Of a stretch of DNA of 13,021 nucleotides, positions 6,588 to 12,339 are shown one piece after another. Each line of letters begins with the position of its first letter. Position 1 is the stretch's first letter. Origin of the DNA: UBA2982 sp040081395 (GTDB lineage Bacteria; Gemmatimonadota; Gemmatimonadetes; Longimicrobiales; Gaopeijiaceae). The stretch covers positions 1 to 13,021 of the forward strand of contig JBEBGN010000089.1 in assembly GCA_040081395.1 (NCBI GenBank), given 5' to 3'. A program made the translations under genes and the position numbers. The notes under the pieces were generated by a model. The model saw only the letters and a program-made list of their open reading frames with translations, did no database searches and had not been told where the DNA came from.

Positions 6588-7189
6588 TGCGACGATGGCT
6601 CATGGTGTGTACGGCTTTGACGGTGCCGATCGGTGTGAGGGCGCAGGATGCGGCGGCACCTGTCGCGCCGGCTGCGGTGCCCGCGCCCCCCGTGCTGGAC
6701 CTCGGTTGGCTGGCCGATGGGCGGCGCTTCCAGGTGGGGGACCTGCTCACCGTTGTGGTGGACGAGTTCACCACCGCGTCCGCCGATCGCTCCACCACCG
6801 AGCTCCAGGATCGCACCGCGGATGCGGGTGGGTCCTTCTCGGTGAATCGGCAGGGCACCGACGGCAGCCTCCAAACCTTCCTCGGCACCGAGTCGACCCG
6901 ACAGGGTCGAGACCTGAGACAGGACCGACTGACCTCGGAGGTCTCGGTGCGGGTGACCGCGATCGAGCCGAACGGGGCGCTTCGCGTGGAGGGGTCGAAG
7001 ACGCTCGCCATCGACGACCACGAGCAACAGGTCACGGTGCGCGGGTTCGTCCGACCGCAGGATATCACGGCGCTCAACACCGTGGAGTCGTGGCGCATCG
7101 CCGAGGCCGAGGTGCTGTACTCCACGGACGGCACGCTCGGCAACACTGAGAAGAGCATGCTGATGCGTTTGCTCGGCTGGATCCTGTGA
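6587..7189 (+). CDS. flgH: Flagellar L-ring protein FlgH, apparently without a lipoprotein signal
   Basis: FlgH builds the L ring in the outer membrane, the bushing through which the rod exits. The 200-residue product has the FlgH core: FQVGDLLTVVVDEFTTAS (about 48-65) near the start, the Gln/Asp-rich middle, then VTAIEPNGALRVEGSKTLAIDDHEQ (about 124-148) cut by GFVRPQDI (about 153-160). The C-terminal AEAEVLYSTDGTLG (about 172-185) is canonical. The ATG overlaps the flgA stop (TGATG) and follows TTGGAGG (6574-6580). Odd: canonical FlgH is a lipoprotein, but the only early Cys is residue 8 (LMVC, too early and with Val at -1), so no lipobox is present. The N-terminus looks like an ordinary signal peptide cut after VRA near residue 19. 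Confidence 0.93.
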   Translation: MRRWLMVCTALTVPIGVRAQDAAAPVAPAAVPAPPVLDLGWLADGRRFQVGDLLTVVVDEFTTASADRSTTELQDRTADAGGSFSVNRQGTDGSLQTFLGTESTRQGRDLRQDRLTSEVSVRVTAIEPNGALRVEGSKTLAIDDHEQQVTVRGFVRPQDITALNTVESWRIAEAEVLYSTDGTLGNTEKSMLMRLLGWIL

Positions 7190-8265
7190 CCCGAGCCGTG
7201 CCCTACCGTCGCCTCGTGATCGCGGCGCTCGCGCTCCTTTTCGGCTTCGGAGCGCGTTCCGCCCACGCTCAGACCGCCCGCGTTCGGGACCTCACGATTA
7301 CCGACGGAGAAGCTCCCGTCCGCCTGGTGGGGTACGGCCTCGTGGTCGGCCTCGAAGGCACGGGGGACCGCGTGTTCGGCGGCATCTTGGGCGGCATGAC
7401 CGTGCGTACCGTAGCGAACCTGCTCAGGAACCTCGGCATCGAGGTCCCCGAGCAGATGATCCGAACCCGAAACGCCGCGGCGGTCCTCGTCACGGCGGAG
7501 GCATCGCCGTATACGCGCCGGGGCGGGCGCTTCGACGTCAGCGTGGCCTCGCTGGGCGACGCGACCTCGCTGCGAGGGGGGCAGCTTTGGCAGACGCCGC
7601 TGTTGGCGTCGGTGGGTGGCGCTCCGATGGCGTTTGCGCAGGGCAACATCGCCATCTCCGCGTCCGGCCGACTACGCGCCGACGGCCCCACCGAGACCTC
7701 CGCGGTGCTCACGAGCGCGGCGGTCGCGCTCTCCGACATGACGGAAGGCCCGATCCCCACGCCGAATCGTCTCTTGTTGCGTGAGCCCGACCTCGCCACG
7801 GCGCAACGCATCGCCGAAAGCGTCAACACCGCGGTCGGTCCCGGCGCCGCGACGGTCCAGGATCCAGGGGCCATCGCGCTCACGCTGCCGCAGGACGACC
7901 CCCTCGCGAGCCTCGTGGCGATCGGTGAGCTCGAGATCACTCCGTCGCTCGTTCCGCGCGTGGTCATCGATGGCCAATCGGGCGCGGTCGCTGCGGGCGG
8001 TGACATCTCGGTGGGGCCGGCGGTCGTGAGCCACGACTGGCTGACCCTCACCATCTCCCCGCCGACCGATCCACTTACGGCTGCGGCCGACTCGGCGTCG
8101 GGCGCAGTCTTGGCGCCGGGTGCCGTGCGGGCGGAGGCGGGCGTTCGCGTCCAGGCGCTCGCGGAGGCGTTGCATTCCGTAGGGGCGACCGCCGAGGTCA
8201 TCGGCGCGGTGTTCCGCTCGTTGCGCACCGTGGGAGCGATCCATGCGGAGGTCTTGATCCGATGA
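7186..8265 (+). CDS. flgI: Flagellar P-ring protein FlgI
   Basis: FlgI forms the peptidoglycan-associated P ring. The 359-residue precursor is close to the normal ~365. A signal peptide ends at AHA near residue 28, with Q as the likely first mature residue. The mature start carries the near-invariant VGYGLVVGLEGTGDR (about 48-62). RTRNAAAVLVTAEA (about 93-106), FDVSVASLGDATSLRGG (about 115-131) and GNIAISA follow. The C-terminal helices ending GAIHAEVLIR match the family's last segment. Start is GTG 7186, overlapping the flgH stop (GTGA). With flgA and flgH it shows the cell has a peptidoglycan layer and an outer membrane. It likely needs FlgA for assembly. No odd features seen. Confidence 0.97.
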   Translation: MTRAVPYRRLVIAALALLFGFGARSAHAQTARVRDLTITDGEAPVRLVGYGLVVGLEGTGDRVFGGILGGMTVRTVANLLRNLGIEVPEQMIRTRNAAAVLVTAEASPYTRRGGRFDVSVASLGDATSLRGGQLWQTPLLASVGGAPMAFAQGNIAISASGRLRADGPTETSAVLTSAAVALSDMTEGPIPTPNRLLLREPDLATAQRIAESVNTAVGPGAATVQDPGAIALTLPQDDPLASLVAIGELEITPSLVPRVVIDGQSGAVAAGGDISVGPAVVSHDWLTLTISPPTDPLTAAADSASGAVLAPGAVRAEAGVRVQALAEALHSVGATAEVIGAVFRSLRTVGAIHAEVLIR

Positions 8266-8567
8266 TCGACGCGTTGGGCGGGACTGGGGCGGCCATACCG
8301 GGGCCGGGTGGCGATCGCGAGCAGCTCATGGAGGCCAGTCGTCGCCTCGAGGGCGTCTTTCTCCAGTACTTCACGCAGGCCCTGCGGAGCACCGTTCCCG
8401 ACGGCGGGCACGCCGACGCCCCGGGTGCCGAGCTCTACGGTTCGCTGCTCGATGAGCATCTCGCGCAGATGTTGGCGGGAAGGTCGGGCTCCGGCCTGGC
8501 CGAGTCCCTGTACCGGCAGATTTCCGGAGAAGCCTGGATTCCAACCCACGAAAGGGGCGGCGAGTGA
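8262..8567 (+). CDS. flgJ: Rod-binding (rod cap) protein, FlgJ N-terminal domain only
   Basis: This 101-residue protein matches the rod-binding domain found at the N-terminus of gammaproteobacterial FlgJ. Key stretches are ASRRLEGVFLQYFTQALRST (about 25-44), AELYGSLLDEHLAQMLA (about 56-72) and SGLAESLYRQI (about 77-87), which form the typical helices. It is thought to cap and scaffold rod growth. The C-terminal muramidase domain of E. coli FlgJ is absent, as in many phyla, so another hydrolase must open the peptidoglycan. The ATG overlaps the flgI stop (ATGA), and the stop overlaps flgN. Confidence 0.88.
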   Translation: MIDALGGTGAAIPGPGGDREQLMEASRRLEGVFLQYFTQALRSTVPDGGHADAPGAELYGSLLDEHLAQMLAGRSGSGLAESLYRQISGEAWIPTHERGGE

Positions 8568-9106
8568 TGCGGGCCACGATGGAGCAGAGCCAAGCGGAGT
8601 CGTACGAACGAGCCGAGCTGGGGACGCTGCTGGCCGCCGCCCTGGAGGAAGAGGTCGCGCTGCTGGATAGGCTGCGGAAGGTCTTCGTGGCTCAGCGCGA
8701 GGCGCTCATAGCTTGCGACCCGGCCGCGCTGGACGACGGCGTGTTCGCCGCCACGCGTGTGCTCCGCACCCTGGACGAAGCACGGCGACATCGGCAGGGC
8801 CTCACGCGCGGATTGACCGGGTCGGACGTGGATTTCGACGAGATCGATGGCGTCGTCACTGGCCAAGCGGCCCGAGCCGTACGAATCGCGCACGACCGCC
8901 TTCGGGGTGCGGCCGCCGGCCTCCGGGGGGAGGTGACCATGTTGCGCCGCATCCTGCAAGTCGCGCTCACGGACAACCGCCGATATCTCGACGTGCTCCT
9001 CGGTGAGGGAGCGCCAGGGCACTCGACTGCCGGGTACGAAGCCGCTGGTGCGGCGCCGCCCGGGTCCGGGGACGAGGCGGGGGCCGTTCTCGACCGGACG
9101 GTCTGA
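8567..9106 (+). CDS. flgN: FlgN-family export chaperone for hook-filament junction proteins
   Basis: FlgN binds FlgK and FlgL in the cytoplasm and delivers them to the export gate. The product is about 179 residues and mostly helical. The N-terminal helix pair is LGTLLAAALEEEVALLDRLR followed by VFVAQREALIACDPAALDD, the typical FlgN pattern of a long amphipathic helix, a short break and a D-x-x-x-L turn. A third long helix (about 105-145) ends near NRRYLDVLL, and the last ~30 residues are a disordered Gly/Ala/Pro tail. It sits directly before flgK, its expected client. Start is uncertain: ATG 8567 (TGATG overlap with flgJ) or GTG 8564 one codon earlier. Sequence conservation in this family is low, so the call leans on fold pattern plus position. 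Confidence 0.82.
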   Translation: MRATMEQSQAESYERAELGTLLAAALEEEVALLDRLRKVFVAQREALIACDPAALDDGVFAATRVLRTLDEARRHRQGLTRGLTGSDVDFDEIDGVVTGQAARAVRIAHDRLRGAAAGLRGEVTMLRRILQVALTDNRRYLDVLLGEGAPGHSTAGYEAAGAAPPGSGDEAGAVLDRTV

Positions 9107-9107
9107 C

Positions 9108-10502
9108 GTGTCTGCCCCCCTGAGCGGGATCCTGTCGAACGCCAAGTCCGGGCTGCTCGCGCACCAACTGGCACTCCAGGTCACCTCGCACAACCTCGCC
9201 AACGCTACCACCGAGGGCTATTCGCGCCAGCGCGCCGAGCTCGTGCCCGGCACCCCGCTCCTCACCACGCAGGGACTTCTCGGGACCGGTGTGCGCGTCG
9301 CGGATATCACGCGGGCGCGCGACTCCGTGCTCGACTCGGTCTTCCGCCGGGAATCTTCACTCTACCATGGTCTTACTGCCCAACACGACGCGCTTCTGGG
9401 AGTCGAGCTCTCACTGGGCGAGCCGGGGCCGACCTCCCTCGGAGCCACGCTCGGGGCCTTCTGGGATTCTTGGTCCGATTTGGCCAACGACCCGATCAGC
9501 TCGACTGCACGCGTCGCGGTCGTGGCGCGAGGCAATCAGCTCGTGGAGCACTTTCATCGCGTCGACGCAGCGCTGGATGCGTTCCGGACCCAGATGGTGG
9601 ACAAGCTCCAGACCTCGCTGGCCGAGATCAACCGCATCGTGGGCGAGGTAGCCGATCTGAACGCGCGCATCGCGAGCGCATCCGCGGTGGGGGTCTCCGC
9701 ACCCGACCTCGAAGACCGCCAAGATGCTCTGATCGACGAACTCGCACGGTACGTGCCCGTGGTAGTGACGGCGCGGACGCAGGGTGGAGTGGGCGTGTCC
9801 GTCGAGGGCATCTCGGTCGTGGAGGGCTCGACGCATCAGACCCTGTCCGCATCCGCGGTGGGGGGCATCTGGTCCGTGGCCACGAGTGGAGGGCTCGTGC
9901 CCCCGATCGCGGCCGGTGAGGTCGGTGGCGCTCTCAAGGTGCTCAACGACGACTTCGCCGTGCTGCGGGCCGGGCTCGATCGGCTGGCTCAGGGGATCGT
10001 CGAGCGGGTGAATGGGATCCACGCCACCGGGACCAACTCCCTCGGCGCGACGGGTGTGCGTTTCTTCGACGACTTCGGAAACCCCGCAACCGTGACCGCG
10101 CGCACCTTCTCGCTGGACGCCGCGATCCTGGCCGACAATCGGGCGGTATCAGCAGGGACGCCGGACGGGACAGGCGCCTACCAAGCCGGCGAGAACGACG
10201 TCGCTCTGGCGCTCGCCGGACTACGGTACGATACCGCCGGGGGCGTGCTCGCAGGCACGAGCGTGGACGACGCCTACCGTGATCTGGCGACGGCGCTTTC
10301 GGTGTCGGTCGCGTCGTCGCGGGAGGCGTTGGAGACGCACGAGACACTCGTGGCCGCCGCGCGCGAGCGACGCGAGTCGGTGTCGGGGGTGACGACCGAT
10401 GAGGAGCTCATCCACGTGGTACAGATTCAAGCGGCCTTTGCGGCTGCTTCCCGTCTCGTCTCGACCGTGGACGAGATGTACGAAACGCTGTTGGCCATCT
10501 GA
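9108..10502 (+). CDS. flgK: Flagellar hook-filament junction protein FlgK (HAP1)
   Basis: FlgK forms the first junction ring between hook and filament. The start chosen is GTG 9108, 1 nt after the flgN stop, giving 464 residues. An in-frame start at 9003 would add 35 residues unlike FlgK and overlap flgN. The N-terminus shows the axial signature LALQVTSHNLANATTEGYSRQR (about 23-44, key residues N31-L-A-N). SLGATLGAFWDSWSDLANDP lies at about 106-125. DEELIHVVQIQAAFAAASRL and VSTVDEMYETLLAI close the protein, as expected. At 464 residues it is shorter than E. coli FlgK (547), so the variable D2/D3 domains are reduced. No flgL follows, which is unusual. A 16-nt direct repeat (9678-9693 and 9849-9864) encodes SASAVG twice. 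Confidence 0.95.
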   Translation: MSAPLSGILSNAKSGLLAHQLALQVTSHNLANATTEGYSRQRAELVPGTPLLTTQGLLGTGVRVADITRARDSVLDSVFRRESSLYHGLTAQHDALLGVELSLGEPGPTSLGATLGAFWDSWSDLANDPISSTARVAVVARGNQLVEHFHRVDAALDAFRTQMVDKLQTSLAEINRIVGEVADLNARIASASAVGVSAPDLEDRQDALIDELARYVPVVVTARTQGGVGVSVEGISVVEGSTHQTLSASAVGGIWSVATSGGLVPPIAAGEVGGALKVLNDDFAVLRAGLDRLAQGIVERVNGIHATGTNSLGATGVRFFDDFGNPATVTARTFSLDAAILADNRAVSAGTPDGTGAYQAGENDVALALAGLRYDTAGGVLAGTSVDDAYRDLATALSVSVASSREALETHETLVAAARERRESVSGVTTDEELIHVVQIQAAFAAASRLVSTVDEMYETLLAI

Positions 10503-10512
10503 CGCGCGCCTC

Positions 10513-10743
10513 GTGCTGATTCTTCATCGGCGGCGTACCGAGGCCCTGCGCATAGGGAAGGACATCCGCATCGTGGTGCTCGAGTCGGACGGCGGGGGGA
10601 CGCGCCTGGGCATCGAGGCGCCGCACGACGTGCAGATCCTGCGCGAAGAGATCATCGACCAGGTCCGTGCCGAGAACCTGCGCGCCTCGAGAGTGGCGCT
10701 CGAGGCCGGCTGGGAACCGCTGAAACCGGAGGGGAGCGGCTAG
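10513..10743 (+). CDS. csrA: Carbon storage/post-transcriptional regulator CsrA
   Basis: CsrA is a small dimeric RNA-binding protein that acts on GGA motifs in mRNA leaders, in many bacteria on flagellin mRNA. From GTG 10513 the 76-residue product aligns without gaps to E. coli CsrA over the first 47 positions: VLILHRRRTEALRIGKDI for MLILTRRVGETLMIGDEV. GTRLGIEAPHDV follows, and LREEI holds Arg44, a main RNA-contact residue; Leu4 is also kept. H5, R8 and T9 replace the common T, V/P/L and G. The C-terminal tail (about 48-76) is longer than in E. coli. It begins 10 nt after flgK with no evident ribosome site, so translation may be coupled. An in-frame ATG at 10399 lies inside flgK and would spoil the alignment. 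CsrA beside late flagellar genes is known from Bacillus (with FliW), but no fliW is seen here. Confidence 0.92.
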   Translation: MLILHRRRTEALRIGKDIRIVVLESDGGGTRLGIEAPHDVQILREEIIDQVRAENLRASRVALEAGWEPLKPEGSG

Positions 10744-10753
10744 CGCCGTGCCC
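10732..10753. terminator. Possible weak bidirectional hairpin between csrA and the convergent gene
   Basis: GGG-A-GCGGC, loop TAGC, then GCCGT-G-CCC can pair as a stem with one A-G mismatch and one G-U pair. It spans the csrA stop and the last base of the opposing gene in a 9-nt convergent gap. No T-run follows on either strand, so it would be a poor intrinsic terminator; its location is the main support. Confidence 0.25.
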
Positions 10754-11358
10754 TAGGACAGCAGGGGAACGGCCGGCGGGAAGCGCAGGACGACGGCGCG
10801 CTCGCCGATCTGATCCAGGACGATGCTGCCCGGACCCGCGTCGGAGTGAAGCTCCCCGGGGGGCGGCGAGGGGTGGTCCCCCAAGGCGAGCGCCCTCAGG
10901 AGTTGCACGTCTCCGTCGGTACCCGGTGTGAGCTCGACCCGCACGGGCTCCTTCACGCCCCGGCTGATCCAGGCGCCGGCCAGAAGCAGGGCGCGGAGCG
11001 CTCTCGCCCAGTCGCAACGCACGACGCCGCCGTCGCTGCCGGCACGGAGGCGAAAGTCTACCGGGCCCTCGGGATATTCAGACATGAGCTCGGTGGCGGA
11101 CTCGGCGAGCAGACTGACCGCCATCGGCTCTGCCGGAGAGGCGCCGTCCCGCGTGAGAGACCGGAGCAGGCGCACTTTCGCCGCCAGGCGGTCCAGGTGG
11201 TCTTGGAGCGGCTTGCCCGCCTCCCCGAGGAGCCCCCGCCTCTCGAGCAGGAACAGGTAGGCCGAGATCGCGGCCAACTGATCGTTCATGCCATGGCATA
11301 GGCCCACGACGACGCGCTCCGTGGCCGGTATCCCGGTCACGTTGTTGCCAACGGACAT
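10753..11358 (-). CDS. Histidine phosphotransferase-like protein (DHp plus degenerate ATPase-like domain)
   Basis: This 201-residue protein has a helical hairpin starting ERVVVGLCHGMNDQLAAISAY (from residue 14). It resembles the DHp domain of histidine kinases, with candidate phospho-acceptor His22 and the H-x-x-N Asn25. Residues about 50-70 form the second helix. The C-terminal half (about 80-196) has the strand/helix pattern of a kinase ATP-binding domain and ends AVVLRFP. It lacks a clear N-box Asn and a D-x-G-x-G box; DAGPG at 173-177 is at best a remnant in the wrong place. DHp plus dead ATPase is the layout of ChpT and Spo0B, which relay phosphate rather than make it. The residue after His is Gly instead of the Asp/Glu usual in kinases, which fits. 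The ATG follows GGAG (complement of 11364-11367). It is the only minus-strand gene, divergent from motA and convergent with csrA. Partners are not in the window; an inactive kinase or anti-sigma-like protein are alternatives. Confidence 0.65.
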   Translation of the reverse strand: MSVGNNVTGIPATERVVVGLCHGMNDQLAAISAYLFLLERRGLLGEAGKPLQDHLDRLAAKVRLLRSLTRDGASPAEPMAVSLLAESATELMSEYPEGPVDFRLRAGSDGGVVRCDWARALRALLLAGAWISRGVKEPVRVELTPGTDGDVQLLRALALGDHPSPPPGELHSDAGPGSIVLDQIGERAVVLRFPPAVPLLS

Positions 11359-11371
11359 TCCGTCTCCACTT

Positions 11372-11379
11372 GGGGGGGG
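11372..11379 (+). repeat. G8 homopolymer tract in the divergent intergenic region
   Basis: Eight consecutive G lie between the start of the minus-strand phosphotransferase-like gene and motA, 14-21 nt upstream of that gene's ATG and about 20 nt upstream of the motA -35 region. It is the longest single-base run I noticed in the window. A run this long can change length by slippage; any regulatory effect is speculation. Confidence 0.6.
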
Positions 11380-11397
11380 CGAGACGTGGCGGCAGGC

Positions 11398-11425
11398 TCC
11401 AGTCCAGGACAGGTCGAGCCGATAC
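11398..11425 (+). promoter_or_regulatory. Sigma-28 (FliA) promoter candidate upstream of motA
   Basis: GCCGATAC (11418-11425) matches 7 of 8 bases of the FliA -10 element GCCGATAA. TCCAG (11398-11402) matches 4 of 5 of the TCAAG-type -35 seen in GC-rich bacteria, with 15 nt between; this -35 and spacing are only fair. The start site would be around 11432, giving a leader of about 44 nt to the motA GTG at 11476. motAB are late (FliA) genes in many bacteria. Confidence 0.5.
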
Positions 11426-11459
11426 TCGAAGCCAGAGGCTCGGTGCCTGTCCCTGTCGT

Positions 11460-11464
11460 GGGAG
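11460..11464 (+). promoter_or_regulatory. Ribosome-binding site that supports the motA start at 11476
   Basis: GGGAG followed by TAAG ends 11 nt before GTG 11476. The first codons after that GTG (TTC TTA ATA GTA) are AT-rich and rare for this GC-rich window, as often seen at true starts. Confidence 0.55.
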
Positions 11465-11475
11465 TAAGCCGCCCT

Positions 11476-12339
11476 GTGTTCTTAATAGTAGGGCTCGCCG
11501 TCGTTTTCGGCAGCATCTATCTCGGTTATTCCATGCACGGCGGCCAGCTCGCGGTGCTGTATCAGCTCAATGAGTTCATCATCATTGGCGGCGCGGGGTT
11601 GGGCGCGGTCCTGATCGGGAATCCGATGCATGTGGTCAAGCACATGGCGAAGGACACGTTGGCCCTGCTCAAGCCCGAGCCGTTCGGCCGCAAGGCCTAC
11701 ACCGAGCTGCTGCAAGTTCTGTACGCGCTCTTCTACCAGGCCCGCAAGGACGGGCTGGTGGGCATCGAGAGCCACGTCGAGACCCCGGCGGAGAGCGAGC
11801 TCTTCAAGAAGTACCCGGGCTTCACCCATCACGGCCACGCGGTGTCCTTTCTGGCCGACACCATGAAGGTGCTTCTATCCGGAACGGTGGCGGACCACCA
11901 TCTCGCCGAGATCCTAGAGCTCGACTTGGAGCAGTATCTCGACGAAGGGATGCACGTGCCGCACTCGGTGGCCAAGGTCGGGGACGCCATGCCTGGTTTC
12001 GGCATCGTGGCCGCCGTGCTCGGCGTGATCATTACCATGGGCAAGATCGGGGGTGAGCCGGCGGCGATCGGCGAGTCGGTGGCGGCCGCCCTCGTCGGCA
12101 CCTTCCTGGGCGTGCTGCTCGCATACGCCGTGTTCGCTCCGGTCGCCCAGAAACTGGAGGAGCGCGTTCGCGCTGAGCACGACTATCTGCGGTGCATCAA
12201 GACCGCCGTGCTCTCGTTTGCGCGCGGAGACGCGCCGCTGACCTCGGTCGAGTTCGCGCGCCGGAGCATCGCTCCCGAAGTGCGGCCTTCGTTCTCCGAG
12301 GTCGAGCAGCTCACCAGTCAGAGCGCGATGGCCGCATGA
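11476..12339 (+). CDS. motA: Flagellar stator protein MotA (H+ type)
   Basis: MotA is the pentameric ring subunit of the stator and pushes on the rotor using proton flow through the MotA5-MotB2 complex. The frame is open from GTG 11386, but GTG 11476 gives the family N-terminus (VFLIVGLAVVFGSIYLGY). With this start the functional residues fall exactly on E. coli numbering: R90 and E98 (in ARKDGLVGIE), P173 (AMPGFGIVAAVLG) and P222 (APVAQKLE). The protein is 287 residues (E. coli 295). Four membrane segments are seen at about 2-20, 32-48, 170-188 and 202-222. The cytoplasmic loop with ETPAESELFKKYP lies between segments 2 and 3. The stop overlaps motB (ATGA). The preceding 117-nt gap holds the promoter candidate and the G8 run. 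Confidence 0.95.
   Translation: MFLIVGLAVVFGSIYLGYSMHGGQLAVLYQLNEFIIIGGAGLGAVLIGNPMHVVKHMAKDTLALLKPEPFGRKAYTELLQVLYALFYQARKDGLVGIESHVETPAESELFKKYPGFTHHGHAVSFLADTMKVLLSGTVADHHLAEILELDLEQYLDEGMHVPHSVAKVGDAMPGFGIVAAVLGVIITMGKIGGEPAAIGESVAAALVGTFLGVLLAYAVFAPVAQKLEERVRAEHDYLRCIKTAVLSFARGDAPLTSVEFARRSIAPEVRPSFSEVEQLTSQSAMAA

Noticed and set aside
93..9211. Long antisense frames opposite flhA, fliA, flgF, flgI and flgK
   Set aside because: They are typical shadows in GC-rich DNA; the + strand frames have clear family matches, the reverse frames have none.
9678..9864. 16-nt direct repeat (9678-9693 and 9849-9864) in flgK
   Set aside because: Both copies are in frame and encode SASAVG in the protein; there is no sign of a mobile element or recombination site.
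11335..11349. Possible sigma-54 site GG-N10-GC (CGGTCACGTTGTTGCC) upstream of motA
   Set aside because: Only GG and TTGC match; the TGGCAC half is poor and it lies inside the start of the minus-strand gene. The sigma-28-like element is nearer and better.
11386..11475. 30-codon upstream extension of motA from GTG 11386
   Set aside because: The added residues do not match MotA, they cover a promoter-like element, and the GTG at 11476 restores exact family numbering of functional residues.
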